A stretch of DNA of 64,000 bases from Anniella stebbinsi (GCA_029215795.1 JARDYH010000004.1:32120001-32184000); one strand, 5' to 3'; counted from the stretch's first letter, positions 11,733-22,603 are shown. Notes: a model not told the origin generated them from the letters alone. A program made the numbers and translations.

Positions 11733-12052
11733 TAGGCTGACCATATGAAAAGGAGGACAGGACTCATGGAACTTTAACAGTTGTAGAGAAAAGGAGATTT
11801 CAGCCAGTGTCATTTGTATGCAATTAGTTCCTGGTGAAATTCCCTCTTCATCACACCAGTTAAAGTTGCAGGGGCCCTGCCTTCTTTTGTATATGGTCAC
11901 TCTAGTATAGTGCCTGCAACTTTAACTGTTGTGATAAAGAGGGAATTTCACCAGGAACTAATTGCATACAAATGACACTGGCTGAAATTCCCTTTTCTCT
12001 ACAACTGTTAAAGTTGCATGAACCCTGTCCTCCTTTTCATATGGTCAGCCTA
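11733..12052. mobile_element. 320-bp palindromic hAT MITE, copy 1 (ATATG subtype)
   Basis: Ends are TAGGCTGACCATATGAAAAG and its complement. Perfect 8-bp target duplications accaacag lie at 11725-11732 and 12053-12060, the hAT hallmark. The two halves are inverted copies of each other. A third terminal-like sequence (ATATGGTCACTCTA) sits near the centre, at about 11890-11905. No ORF; it would need a transposase supplied elsewhere. Confidence 0.9.
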
Positions 12053-12060
12053 ACCAACAG

Positions 12061-12918
12061 CATAGCACCTGAGCTTTGCATCCAGACTTGGGAATATTGT
12101 TTTAATATTCTGTCACAGCTTATGTTCCTTTACTGACGCTGGTATTGATGCAGATGTCAGGTAAAGAAATAGTATAATGAACAACTCTGCTATGCAAGGT
12201 AGGAGTGTCTAGTACTGAAGATATCAATCCCTTATTTTTTTAAAAAAAAACATTTCAAATCAGAATACTTTTTTTAAAATTGCTTTTAATGTATATAACT
12301 AAGGGACAAAGCAAACCCCAAAAAACCAGCCACACTACGCTGTGGATTCAAACAGTAGTCAAGCAGCTTTTCATTTTGATTGCTCTGTGGCCAAGAGAAA
12401 TTCACTAGAGTACATCAGCCCGGTACCGACGTATGACCTTTGGAGTCTTGCCACAAATCATTCAGTTCACAGTTATGCTCACTGACTGCACAGGGGTGTT
12501 TTGCAGGGGTGGGAGGGGATTTTCCACAATGCTGTGCACAGTCTAGAACAGAAGCCTCACTTTGTAGTCACAAATAAGAGAATCACTCCACATTGAATGT
12601 TCTTGAAATAAATCAGTGGGGTGGTGCTCCACCATAATGTTAACATAATGTACACACACACACACTGTACAAACATATCCCATGGATTCCCAGACGAGTA
12701 AAAGGTCCAATGGGATAGGTTCTTATAGCTTAGCTTCAGAAAGTACATTTAGTTGTTTGTCCGAAACGTTTTATCTCCCAAGAGGCTGTTCTAAAGCACT
12801 GAGAGATCTCATAACTGGTTCAGGATTTGCCTTAGAATGTGCCCTTTGCATAACAACCATGGCCACCCCGTACACAACAGTGTTAGCAGTGGAAAACACT
12901 ATAAAGTATGGACTAGAG
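12061..12918. other. Unassigned sequence
   Basis: No gene recognised. It contains A/T homopolymer runs near 12233-12252 and a short CA repeat at 12653-12664. Confidence 0.35.
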
Positions 12919-13238
12919 TAGGCTGACCAGATAAAATCCAGGTCAGGGCTCATGTAACTTTAACAGTTGTAGAGAAAAGGGAATTTCAGCCAGTGTCATT
13001 TGTATGCAATTAGTTCCTGGTGAAATTCCCTCTTCATCACAACAGTTAAAGGTGCATTCACCATACTAGAGTGACCATATACAAAAGAAGGCAGGGCCCC
13101 TGCAACTTTAACAGTTGTGATGAAGAGGGAATTTCACCAGGAATTAATTGCATACAAATGACACTGGCTGAAATTCCCTTTTCTCTACAACTGTTAAAGT
13201 TACATGAGCCCTGACCTGGATTTTATCTGGTCAGCCTA
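12919..13238. mobile_element. 320-bp palindromic hAT MITE, copy 2 (AGATAAAATCC subtype)
   Basis: Ends TAGGCTGACCAGATAAAATC and complement. Perfect 8-bp target duplication gactagag at 12911-12918 and 13239-13246. Same inverted-dimer structure as copy 1, but the outer 20-25 bp of both arms carry the AGATAAAATCC variant. Confidence 0.9.
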
Positions 13239-13246
13239 GACTAGAG

Positions 13247-14305
13247 GCATCTGTTGTAAACACACACAAAGGACTCACAACAAGGCTCCCTGGTTTAATC
13301 AACTCATTTATTTGCAAGTACAAGTCTCTGCATCCCTAATACCACAAATGACAGTGTATACAGGGCAAACACATTTGCTATGTGAAGTGTCAATTGACTC
13401 TCAGAGGCAAGAGGCAACTCACACTTCCCTCCCCTCAAGCCCCTGAACAAATGTTGCAAAGTCATTGAACTGATTCTATTTATCTCGTCTGGTCCTATAC
13501 TACAGGCCATAGCAAGGTGCTCATGTGGTACCAAACACCATGGCCAGTTCACGAAATTTTGCAGCCTGACCCAAAGGACAAGATCACTGTCAGCCCTTCC
13601 CCATATAAAAGTTGACTGGACTGACAGTCATTCCACACTGGTGAAGGCACAGCTTCCTCCATTGCATCTGAGGGTGGCAAACATAGGGCAGGACAGGCCC
13701 CATAGCATACACAGTCCTGTCCTAGCGGGGGAAGGGGGCTCAGAATGACCAGACAGGGGCATTGCCACCTCTGCCCCCAGCATCTATCGCCAAAGACAGT
13801 CATGTCACTCTGCCTAATACTAGGGCCGGCCTTGCCATCTCAATGCAAGCATTAGTGCAGCAGCATTCTCTTCAGCCCGTTTGTATATAAATAGCTGCAG
13901 CCAGTGCTCAACTGGCTCTCTCTTGATCATGCATGGGGCAGGAGGAGAAGGGAGAGTGATGCATTTCAGACACTTTGCACCCTCCCCATCCCCAACTCAA
14001 GAGCCATCTTTGGAAAAGTCGGGAGAGGCAGGCAATGGATTGCATCCACTGCCCTCTGCCCAAGGGCAAGTGGAGTGAGAGGAAGGAGTGAGTATGGTCA
14101 GAGAGTAGGTAGGTGGGGGAGCTGGGCTGCAGGAGTGTGAAGACAGTGTGTGGGGCAAAATGGGGAGTGAAGACATTGAGGCGGGAGGCATAAGGGTAGG
14201 AGAAAAGGAATAGCTGAGAGAAATGCTGGAGTTATCTCCCACCCCACTGGAAAAAAAAATACTCCATTATGCCAACAATAGGGTGGCTCACAACATCCCT
14301 GGCAC
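13247..14305. other. Unassigned sequence
   Basis: Open frames of 65-84 codons on both strands without domains. The 13540-13570 phrase 'cctgacccaaaggacaagat' resembles 15925-15950, hinting at a further old dispersed repeat. Confidence 0.3.
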
Positions 14306-14600
14306 TTAGGGCACCTTTTCTTCTGTCGCCCCCAGACTCTGGAATGGCCTGCCGGAGGAGATTCGTCAATTTAACCCTCTCTTTGAGTTTAAGGCAGCTA
14401 TAAAAACTAGCCTCTTCCGGCAGGCCTAGCCAGATGAACTTTAAACCAAGAATTTTAAAATGTGTTGATTGTTTTATATGCTCTTTTAATTAATTTATGT
14501 ATTTGATCTATATTGTTGTTGTATTAATGTTGTTCCCCACCTTGATCCAAAGGAAGAGGCGGGTAAGAAATATTATTATTAATCATTATTATTATTATTA
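14306..14600 (+). mobile_element. L2-clade LINE 3' end (ORF2 C-terminus and 3' UTR)
   Basis: Encodes an L2 ORF2 C-terminal signature readable as PRLWNGLPEEIRQF...FKAAIKTSLFRQA. The 3' UTR follows ('accttgatccaaaggaagag', 'gcgggtaagaaatatta') and an ATT-rich tail. The same protein tail is encoded at 42136-42250 on the other strand. Severely 5'-truncated. Confidence 0.82.
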
Positions 14601-14799
14601 ATCATCTCCACTTTACAGATTAAAAAAATGGAACCTTCAAGGTAGCAAAATGCTTCAAGATAGCATTTGCCCCAAGCTTTCATGAAAGCATGTGTTATAA
14701 ATCTATTTTTTAAAAAGAGTGGGAGAGAGAGAGAGAGATCCTTGAGAAGCCAGTGAAAAGAAGGTGCTGGATTATTTGTGCAGGATTATTATTGTAGGT

Positions 14800-15118
14800 G
14801 ATCACATGTGAGAGGACCTTTGGAACAATCTGTCATTGAAGGTCCGCCATGCACTGTATTTGCAGGCTTTTAAGAAGGCCTTGAAAACATATGATTTTAC
14901 CGCAGCTTTCTTGTGATATGACTACTTATGTTGCTGCTGTTGTTGTTGCTGGTTTTATTGTTGCCTTTTGTAATTTTTATTGTTATTTTATTGTGTTTAT
15001 GTTTTTATTGCTTTTAATATTTTAACTGTTTTTAATGTATTTTATTGTTGAAAGCCACCTTGCAAAGGCTTCTACCCTGAAAAGGTGACCAGGAAATGTT
15101 TTAAATAAATAAATAAAT
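14800..15118 (+). mobile_element. L2-like LINE 3' UTR, second subfamily
   Basis: Weak coding remnant (ALKTYDFTAAFL-like near 14880), then a TTG/TTTTA-rich 3' UTR. It ends 'gaccaggaaatgttttaaat' with an (AAAT)n tail and adjoining (CA)n. This matches the layout of squamate L2 tails. Confidence 0.55.
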
Positions 15119-16186
15119 ATGAACACACACACACACCGCAACCAGCTCAATGAGGGGACTACAACTAACCCATTTATTCTCCCTATGTGCGAGTAGAGTT
15201 CCTGGCCTGTCCATGAATCCTCACAGCAGCAGACTTCATAAAGATAACACTGCACACAGGGAAGAACTTGGAACACTTTTCTTCCAGCTTTTTCACTAGG
15301 CCAGGTGCTTCCTCCACCAAGTGCTGCAAATGCTTCCCTTCCCCCTCCACCCCAAACAAATAACTTTTTAATGCACCTGTCATTTCAAACGTCAGGCCTG
15401 AGACAGGGTCAAGCTTGGAGCGAAATCAGACTGCTCCTTCCCTGACCCACCATTCATCACTGCACTTATCCACAACACGGGCAACCCAGCTGGCTCACAG
15501 GGTGAAAACGCACACACGCATACACACACACCGCAATCTGAGTAGTTCTGGAAGGATCCCATTTCTCTGTTTCAGTGACTTTATTAATAGAGCTCTGAGG
15601 AAGCGAGCCAGGGGTCCTGACGGACAGCTTTGCACCAGTATTAACCCACAAAGGAAAACGCTAGAAAATCCCATAGCTGATCAGAAGGCTGGAGGGTAAA
15701 TACTATGGATTTGAACCACTGAACGGATAAAGCTATTGCATGTGATTACAGCCTAAAAAATCTGCTTGGTGGGGACATTCTACAGAAGCTGGGTTTATAT
15801 TTTTCCCTTAAAGAGGCAGAGCATAAGTATGTATACAGAACATCAGCCTTCCCATCCTAACCCTTGCATGTTGGACAAAGGGGTTCTTGCCAACCAGTCA
15901 CAGGGCAGCCCGAGACATTTTGCTGCCCAATTTGAAGGACAAGATGGCAGCCACTCCCAAATTGGCAGTTGAATCTTACTTTGCCACTAGCGAGGGGTCA
16001 GCATCTTCCACAGCGCCTGAAATTAACAGCTGAGCTCGTTGGGTGCCCATTCGCCCAGATTTGTCCGGACATGCCCGGAAAATGGGGAGCAAATCCGCAT
16101 CCGGGAGGAAAAACCATTTTGGGGGGCCAAATCCAGAAATTTAGCCCCCCAAAAGCCCGTTTTGGCTGGGTACTTGGCCGTTTCGG
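15119..16186. other. Mostly unique sequence; GC-richer toward the end
   Basis: No gene recognised. 15370-15700 is higher in complexity than its surroundings. 16000-16186 leads into the foldback tandem repeat and may belong to the same mobile unit. Confidence 0.3.
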
Positions 16187-16460
16187 CCTTCCGAGGCCTA
16201 CCGAAGCCACTTCTGGGTTCCTAGAAGGCCGTCGCTATGGCGATGACCCTCTAGGAATCTGGAAATGGCTTCAGCTGGCTTCGGCAGGCCTCGGTAGGCC
16301 CATTTCGGGCACTTCCAGTTTCGACCTTCCGAGGCCTGCCAAAGCCATTTCCGGGTTCCTAGAGGGTTGTCGCTATGGTGATGGCCCTCTAGGAATCCGG
16401 AGATGGCTTCAGCCAGCCTCTGTAGGCCCATTTCCGACACTTCTGAGGCCTGCCCCTGGT
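16187..16460. repeat. ~138-bp foldback tandem repeat, about 2 units
   Basis: Two consecutive units begin with 'ccttccgaggcct' at 16187 and 16325. Each contains a palindromic core TTCCTAGAGG...CCTCTAGGAA around a GTCGCTATGG loop, plus paired 'aggcccattt' and 'gaggcct' blocks. The 177-codon open frame running through this block reflects the repeat, not a gene. Confidence 0.75.
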
Positions 16461-16807
16461 GGGTCATCCACATTTACCAAACCCCTTCTGGCCCCCACGT
16501 GACGATCCTGGGCTTCTTCTTGGATGGTGCAGGCAGAGGACAAAAAGCAGGCAGAGCAGCAGGTAGGACAGTTTTACCCTGGGCGTTACAAGGTTCTGAG
16601 AATTTTTCCAAAACTGCCCTCCACCTGTTAGGACCTCTCCTCCCCCAGGTCTTATCCTGTATTTTTCTAATCCCCTTCTCTGCAACCCCTTGCTACCACT
16701 AAGAATATTTTCAAGGTGAATGTAAAAATCTCCATCGTTTGCCTAGAGAAATTGGGAGGGGAGGAGGGTGGAAGCAAGCATAGGAGCAGCCTTGGGAGAG
16801 GGATGTG

Positions 16808-17045
16808 TGTGTGAGTGTATTTATGTGATGGGTGCATGGGGTGCATGTTCATTTGTCCATGAATGAATGTGTGTGCGTGTGTTTTGGGGTGGGTGATCCT
16901 CAGAGAGTTTACGTGTTTGCAGTGTGTGAGTGTATTTATGTGATAGGTGCATGTTCATTTGTCTATGAATGGATGTGTGCTTGTGTGTTTTGCGGTGGAT
17001 GATTTTGAAAGAGTTTGTGTGTTTGTGTGCATGTTGACAGTGGGG
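16808..17045. repeat. ~115-bp GT-rich tandem duplication
   Basis: 'gtgagtgtatttatgtgat' with downstream 'gcatgttcatttgtc.atgaatg.atgtgtg' occurs at about 16811 and again at about 16926. This is a two-copy minisatellite. Confidence 0.8.
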
Positions 17046-17352
17046 GGGCATAGTTTTATGTGTGAGAGTTGGGGGTGATATGGAGTTGATATTTCTATTT
17101 ACGGGAAATAAATTTGAATGAATTAATTTTCTAAGAATTCATTTAGAGATGGTTTGAGGAAATTGGTTTAGCTGTCTGGAAAATAGGTGTTTTGCTGGAA
17201 CAGAAAACTGGCTTCAAAGCAGTACCTTTATCTGGTTACCTCACCCGTTTGCTTTTCTTTGATTATTTTGTTGGAGGAGAAAATTATAATATATTGATGT
17301 ATGAATTGACTTATTAGCAATATTTATTTACTGCTTCTTATTTGAATAAATC

Positions 17353-17640
17353 ATGAAGAAGTTTAGAAAAAAGAATATAAAAATGTGCAATGGTATCATA
17401 TTAGAAGTTTATTTGAACATAGCTCATGGCTGTGTAAAAGGCAAAGTATATGGATGCAATTTCAATGGGCCTTTTAAACATAATGAAAACATAATTTATT
17501 ATCCATCTCTATTGGAGGATGATTGTTACTGGCCATGGTATTTTTACTTCATTTATGTGATATTTACTGGTGCTAGCATTTGTTTTATCCTTTCAGTAAC
17601 TGTACAAAAACAGACAATTCTTGTTAAATACAGTATCCTC
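17353..17640 (+). other. Open frame of unknown status
   Basis: A 141-codon frame (17353-17778) whose last 45 codons or so overlap a MITE. The first 95 codons lie in non-repeat sequence and include Cys residues (GCNFNGPF, DDCYWPWY) followed by a hydrophobic stretch of about 22 residues (YFYFIYVIFTGASICFILSV) that could span a membrane. I do not recognise a family. AT-rich DNA often yields hydrophobic frames by chance, so this is only a possibility. Confidence 0.15.
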
Positions 17641-17756
17641 CCCCAAGCTGGTTCTCTCCAGATGTGTTGGATAAAACTCCCAACGCCCAGTCAACATGAC
17701 CAGATAGGAGTCATAGTCAAAGATATTTGGAGAGGATTGGATTGGGGAAGGCTGAA
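17641..17756. mobile_element. Short palindromic MITE (AACCTGGTG family), degraded
   Basis: 'tcccccaagctggttctctc', 'cagatgtgttggataaaact' and the right end 'gattggggaaggctg' match the family at 6161, 30247 and 49732. Confidence 0.6.
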
Positions 17757-17757
17757 A

Positions 17758-17851
17758 TACCAAGTGGCCCAAAAGTAGGTATACAGTATAGTACTCACAC
17801 CTCCCATCAACATTCTAAACAACTGTATACCTACTTTTGGCGCACCCAGTA
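17758..17851. mobile_element. 94-bp mariner-type TIR pair (deletion derivative)
   Basis: Left end TACCAAGTGGCCCAAAAGTA then GGTATACAGT. The right end is the complement of TACTGGGTGCGCCAAAAGTA then GGTATACAGT. About 27-30 bp of TIR lies on each side of a ~35-bp centre, bounded by TA at both ends as expected for Tc1/mariner insertion. The motif GCGCCAAAAGTAGGTATAC resembles mariner-family termini. No transposase. Confidence 0.75.
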
Positions 17852-19199
17852 CATAGAGTTCTAAGTTTTTTTAAAAGTCATATTCCTCCTCAGTTTATTA
17901 ATCTTCATAAGATCATATCTAGCTGAGCTGGAGTCTAGATCCACATTGTTATTGTATCTCCTATATATTTCCTCAATTAATTCCCAAAACCCGTGTCAGA
18001 CTGTTAATGAATTTTCCGATTAATTCACTGATCTTTTGGATCTAACTATTAGCTCTTGCACGAATGGGCATGGTGGGTGGGGTGGGTGGAGAAGGGTTTT
18101 TCACTTCTCCTGTAATTGCTAATTATTTCATATCATCCACCTGAAGTTTCTGAAGTCTGAAAGCCCAAAGTAAAATTGTTAAAAGTCCTAAAGACATTTC
18201 CATTAAAGTCCATTGGAGTTCTACTGATGAAAATTCTGACCAGCAAAATATCTCAACCTATGCCAATATGAGCAAGATTTCCTAAAACCTTTGCTGGGTC
18301 TCTCTTTTCCTCTTCCTTTTCTGCAACATTTTTGTCATTGGGTATTGCTGTGTCAATGAGGTAGTTGTGTTTTTCTTTTATATGTATGACTGTTGTGTCT
18401 GATCGCTTGCAAAGTAGTGTCTTGTCCCAGAATTGTTCTGTTCCAGCATAGCATGGCTTGGCTTGACTTGTTTGAGTGTGTCTGGATCTCCTAGGCTCTG
18501 AAAGCATCTTTCCGGAAAGCACCTGCTGGTTGCATGATCGAGGAGGCCAGGTTCTGTGAGTGCATAGTTGTCCTTGACAGAAGGGCCTTGCAATTGCTAG
18601 AGTAAGGTGAACAGATGTGAAGAGGCTGCAATCCTACATTCATTTATCTGGGAGTAAGCTTTATTGAAATCAACAAGAGTTATTTCTAAAGTTTCTTTGG
18701 GCAGTTTTCTTTGGACCCTGACTGGGATTTCTATTCTCTATACACTGAGGCAGTGTAAATTCAGGATATACTTGGATAAAAGGAGGGAAAGATCCTTGTC
18801 TAGCATTGTGATAATGGGCATCTGTTCTGGCCTTTCTTTGTATTGCTACTGACCATGGTTTTGTTTACATGGCTAATGAACCAGAGATATAATGACACAT
18901 TTTTAGATTTGTTTCTCACTGATAAACCAGAAGTTGAAACAAGCTAAGAGGTGAGAAGTTACCACAACAAGCCTTTAGTCCATTTTGTTCCATGGCTAAT
19001 GTTTGCAGGGTAATCGTATTTTATACTCTTCCTGCATGCTAGGTTGGCTAGTTTGTTGTACTAGATTTTTCTGCACTTGTCAACTGCTTCATTTGTTCAG
19101 TGGTAGCAGTATGCTGAATCTGTGCATATGGATAAGAGAAACGTGATGGGGAAAGAGTGTTAAATGTTAGGAAAGTTGGGACTACGGTCATCCAGTGAA
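17852..19199. other. Unassigned sequence
   Basis: No gene recognised. The frame on the minus strand at 18253-18522 has no domain. Confidence 0.3.
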
Positions 19200-19550
19200 G
19201 GATTTGCAGTCAGAAAATATATTTGAGGGAAGGGGAAACTATCACACAGAGCATAGCAAAAGTTTCAAAGTACAGCAAAAGCTACAAAAGTAGGAGTGAG
19301 TAAAGTTAATTTCAGATACATTGAATGTCTCACTTGTTCTTTATTTTAATGATTTTAACATGAAGATGTTGTGTAGAACAGGTTTGTCTTAATTGTATGC
19401 TGTGAAGGCCATGTTTGGATGAGCATGCCCCTTTGGGGGCTGGACATGTTGGTGGGCACGCCCCCTTGGGGGACGGCCATGTTGGTGGGCACGCCACCTT
19501 GGAGCGGCCATGTTGTCCTCCTTTTTGGTTTCCTAAATATGGTCACCCTA
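19200..19550 (-). mobile_element. hAT-type element fragment (TTTTGGAAACC-ended family)
   Basis: Reverse complement of the first ~310 bp of the 2.1-kb hAT element at 46646: shared 'acaggtttgtcttaatt', 'ttgtcctcctttttggtttc' and terminal 'aatatggtcaccct'. It contains three GGCCATGTTGGTGGGCACGCC-like repeats (19430-19515). The other terminus was not found. Confidence 0.7.
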
Positions 19551-19605
19551 TGTTAACAGTTAACCTGTGGCATACCTCGGCACTGCTCCCCACCTCTTAG
19601 TGGCT

Positions 19606-19640
19606 GCTTCACTCAGCCTAATGGTAGGGCCAGCCCTGCC
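19606..19640 (-). mobile_element. Terminal scrap of GGGCCGGCCC hAT family
   Basis: 'actcagcctaatggtagggc' and 'cagccct' are the reverse complement of the family's left end. Only about 35 bp is present. Confidence 0.4.
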
Positions 19641-19979
19641 AAGTCATTACTATAGAAAGAGGCTGGTACATGGCTATATTTCATTTGCTGCTTAAAATGG
19701 GTCATAGCATAGGTTAAAAGGGGCTCTTCTCTTTCCTTAACCATTGCAGTACTACTGGTTCTGAACCATCAGGTGCATCTGACTTTCTCCCAATCCACCT
19801 ACCTGCTGCAGCCCCCTGTGCCCACTGAAGATCTGTTCCAGACAGTGGGGGGACCCTCCAGGATTCAACTCCATCATTTAACTCCACTCCACCCTTAGTT
19901 CTTCAGATGTCCTCCCCAAACAGAGGCTCGGGCATGTATATTCAGCATCATCTGTACAGAAGTATTGATTAGCTTCTCT

Positions 19980-20299
19980 TAGGCTGACCATTTGAAAAGG
20001 AGGACAGGGCTCATGTAACTTTAACATTTGCAGAGAAGGGGGAATTTCAGCCAGTGTCATTTGTATGCAATTAGTACCTGGTGAAATCCCCTCTTCATCA
20101 CAGCAATTAAAGGTGCAGGCACTATACTAGAGTGACCATATACAAAAGAAGGCAGGGCCCCTGCAGCTTTAACTGTTGTGATGAAGAGGGAATTTCACCA
20201 GGAACTAATTGCATACAAATGACACCGGCTGAAATTCCCTTTTCTCTACAACTGTTAAAATTACATGAGCCCTGTCCTTCTTTTCATATGGTCAGCCTA
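19980..20299. mobile_element. 320-bp palindromic hAT MITE, copy 3 (ATATG subtype)
   Basis: Ends TAGGCTGACCATTTGAAAAG and complement. Perfect 8-bp target duplication gcttctct at 19972-19979 and 20300-20307. An internal terminus-like TAGAGTGACCATATAC is near 20130. Confidence 0.9.
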
Positions 20300-20307
20300 G
20301 CTTCTCT

Positions 20308-21899
20308 GCAATCTATTCTTCTTCAGTTTTCCATTCTTTCACACTTTTGCCACTTAAGGGTCTGACTAATTCTGTGGCTGCTTCTTTTCTTTTCTTTCTT
20401 TTTTTCAGTTTCTTCTAATGTATGCAATTTTAATTTTATTTTTTGTTGTTTATTTATTTATTTTTTTAGGAATTTGCTCCTCAAAATTTTTCATTTGAGG
20501 GATTCTTCTTTTCTTCTTTTGGGCCTTTTTGTCAACATCCTTTTATTTTGCCAAGGTCTATGCTCCTTTTTATTTTCTTCATTTGGGCAAAACTTTCATT
20601 TTAAAGAAATTCTTCTTACCTTTTGTAGTTTCCTTGGGTGCTTTCAGGTGAGGCTTTCATTGTGCAAATGTCCTGCTTCATTTACAAAATATTGCAGGAA
20701 ATCCAAACGAAGCCTTCTATTCGTAATCCTTGTCTTCCCACTGCTTCTTCCATCTTTTTTTCTTACCACAGAAAATCTGTTAAGGGGTTGGGGGGGTTGG
20801 CACACAATGTCTCTTGATTCTTGACTAGGAACCCTGCAGTCTGAAAGCAAACTTGACTCTGCTCAGGCATGGTTTTTTCCACTTGGTGACTTAGGATCAA
20901 ATGACACATTACATCAAGCCAGTGATACTTAACCTTTTGGGGGCTAATGAGCACATTTAGAATTTTGAGATAGTGCTCACACAAAATGGTTGCCATGGGG
21001 AGGGCATTCCCATTCACAACATGGCTACTATGGTGGGCATGGCCAGTCACATAACACCTATTTCCGAGAAAGCAAAGTTATGCAGCTAAAACAACAGTAA
21101 CTTGCTCAATAATTTTAAAAATCAGGAAGGTGAGGAAGCCCGTGGGCACCAAGGGAAGTGTCCATGGATGCCCATTTACACCCATGGTCACCACATTGGG
21201 AACCCAAGCATTAAGCACACATTTTTTAAAGTCTTTTTAAGAACTGGCAACTTCCTTTCCTTGCTTTTTTTCCCTTCAGAAAAAGCAGCCACGTGGAGCC
21301 CAGTTTAGATGGGAACCATGGTGCCTCCAGAGTGGAGTTTAAAACTTACTTCCCAGTACCATTTTTTCCATTGAAAACCTCCCACAGCTGCTATTTGCCT
21401 CAAGGGTGCTTCTTGCAGCACTTTCAAGGAAAATAGCAGGACAGGAAAGGGTTAAAAACCCTCTACGTGCCATAGACCTGTTTGAGCTCAGGCCCGGTGC
21501 AGCTGCTTTTTTGAGAGGCAGGCAGGGGGCTGGATGTGGCTAGTTCTTAAGCATGCTGGGTGACTGTGGTTCAATTGAGCCATGCCTCACTAAACTCTCC
21601 TTTTTCATCTTAACACTGCTACTTCATATCAACTCCACTTTGATTCACCCCAATCTTCGAAACGTTTGGATGATTCCAATCAGAAGTGTACAAATGTCTT
21701 CTGAAGGTTTTTTAAAAACCCTGTTGCTGCTAATCCAAATGCTAATCATTGTGATGTGTTAATCACTACAGTCTTCATTGACTAATTCATGCAGAAGCCC
21801 TATTGGAGTTAATGCAGTTTAGAAATCTTTCACTGTGTTTAGGTTATCACCTAAGAAACAGCATGCCACATGATTTGCAGTGTGCTCCTATGCAGGTCT
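20308..21899. other. Unassigned sequence with T-rich tract
   Basis: 20380-20620 is strongly T/C-rich on the plus strand. 20930-21420 reads like an old degraded repeat but was not identified. No gene recognised. Confidence 0.3.
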
Positions 21900-21907
21900 A
21901 CCAAGAG

Positions 21908-22341
21908 TAGGGCGACCAACTGTCAGGATTTCCCTGGATTTGTCCTGGTTTTTGTTCTATCCTGAGTGTCAGGGGGGATTTTCTGTAATTTTCTATAATG
22001 TCCTGGAATGGCATGATTTCCCTTATAAGGTCGCCATTAGTGTGGTGGGGGAGAATGACGCACTTTCTGGAGGTGCATCGTTCCCCTCACGGCTCCAATC
22101 GGGGCCTTAAACGGGAAAGCGTTGTCATTCCCGGACATTATAGAAAATGCCCTGATTGGAGCAGTGGGGGGGGGGGGGGGCAGGAATGACACACTTTCCC
22201 CTCCTCTGCTCCAATTGGGGCTTTTAAGACCCCGAGTGGAGCGGAAAAGGGGAAAATGCACTTTCCGGGGCCTCTAGAAAGCATGTCATTCCCCATACAC
22301 TGGGTGTTCTCTTTTTTGGTTTCCCAAATATGGTCACCCTA
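21908..22341. mobile_element. 434-bp hAT-type element with perfect target duplication
   Basis: Left end TAGGGCGACCAACTGTC, right end complement of TAGGGTGACCATATTTGGG. Flanked by accaagag at 21900-21907 and 22342-22349, an exact 8-bp duplication. The right end matches the TTTTGGAAACC-type hAT family. The interior is GC-richer with a run of about 16 G near 22164. No ORF of note. Confidence 0.85.
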
Positions 22342-22603
22342 ACCAAGAGGTAAGCCCCATTCTATTCAATGTGTCTTACTCCCAGGAAAGTGTGCATAGG
22401 ATTGCAGCCTTATACCTTTTATTCATCCAGACACATCCAAAAACTAGCAACTTGCCTTTCTATTTATTTGCATGAACAATTATGTAGATTCCTGGATTCC
22501 ATGGATTTCTGTTTTCCATTTGAATCAGAAAAGACTGACTCAGATCTTGTATTATGTCACGATAACCCATGTATTGAGGAGGAAGTAGTCATGACAGGTG
22601 CGC

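Noticed and set aside
15969..16502. 177-codon open frame
   Set aside because: Lies over the foldback tandem repeat. The protein repeats itself because the DNA does, and the opposite strand is open as well.
19166..19550. Possible 8-bp duplication (tgttaaat / tgttaaca) for the hAT fragment
   Set aside because: The left boundary sequence does not resemble the family terminus, so the match may be chance.
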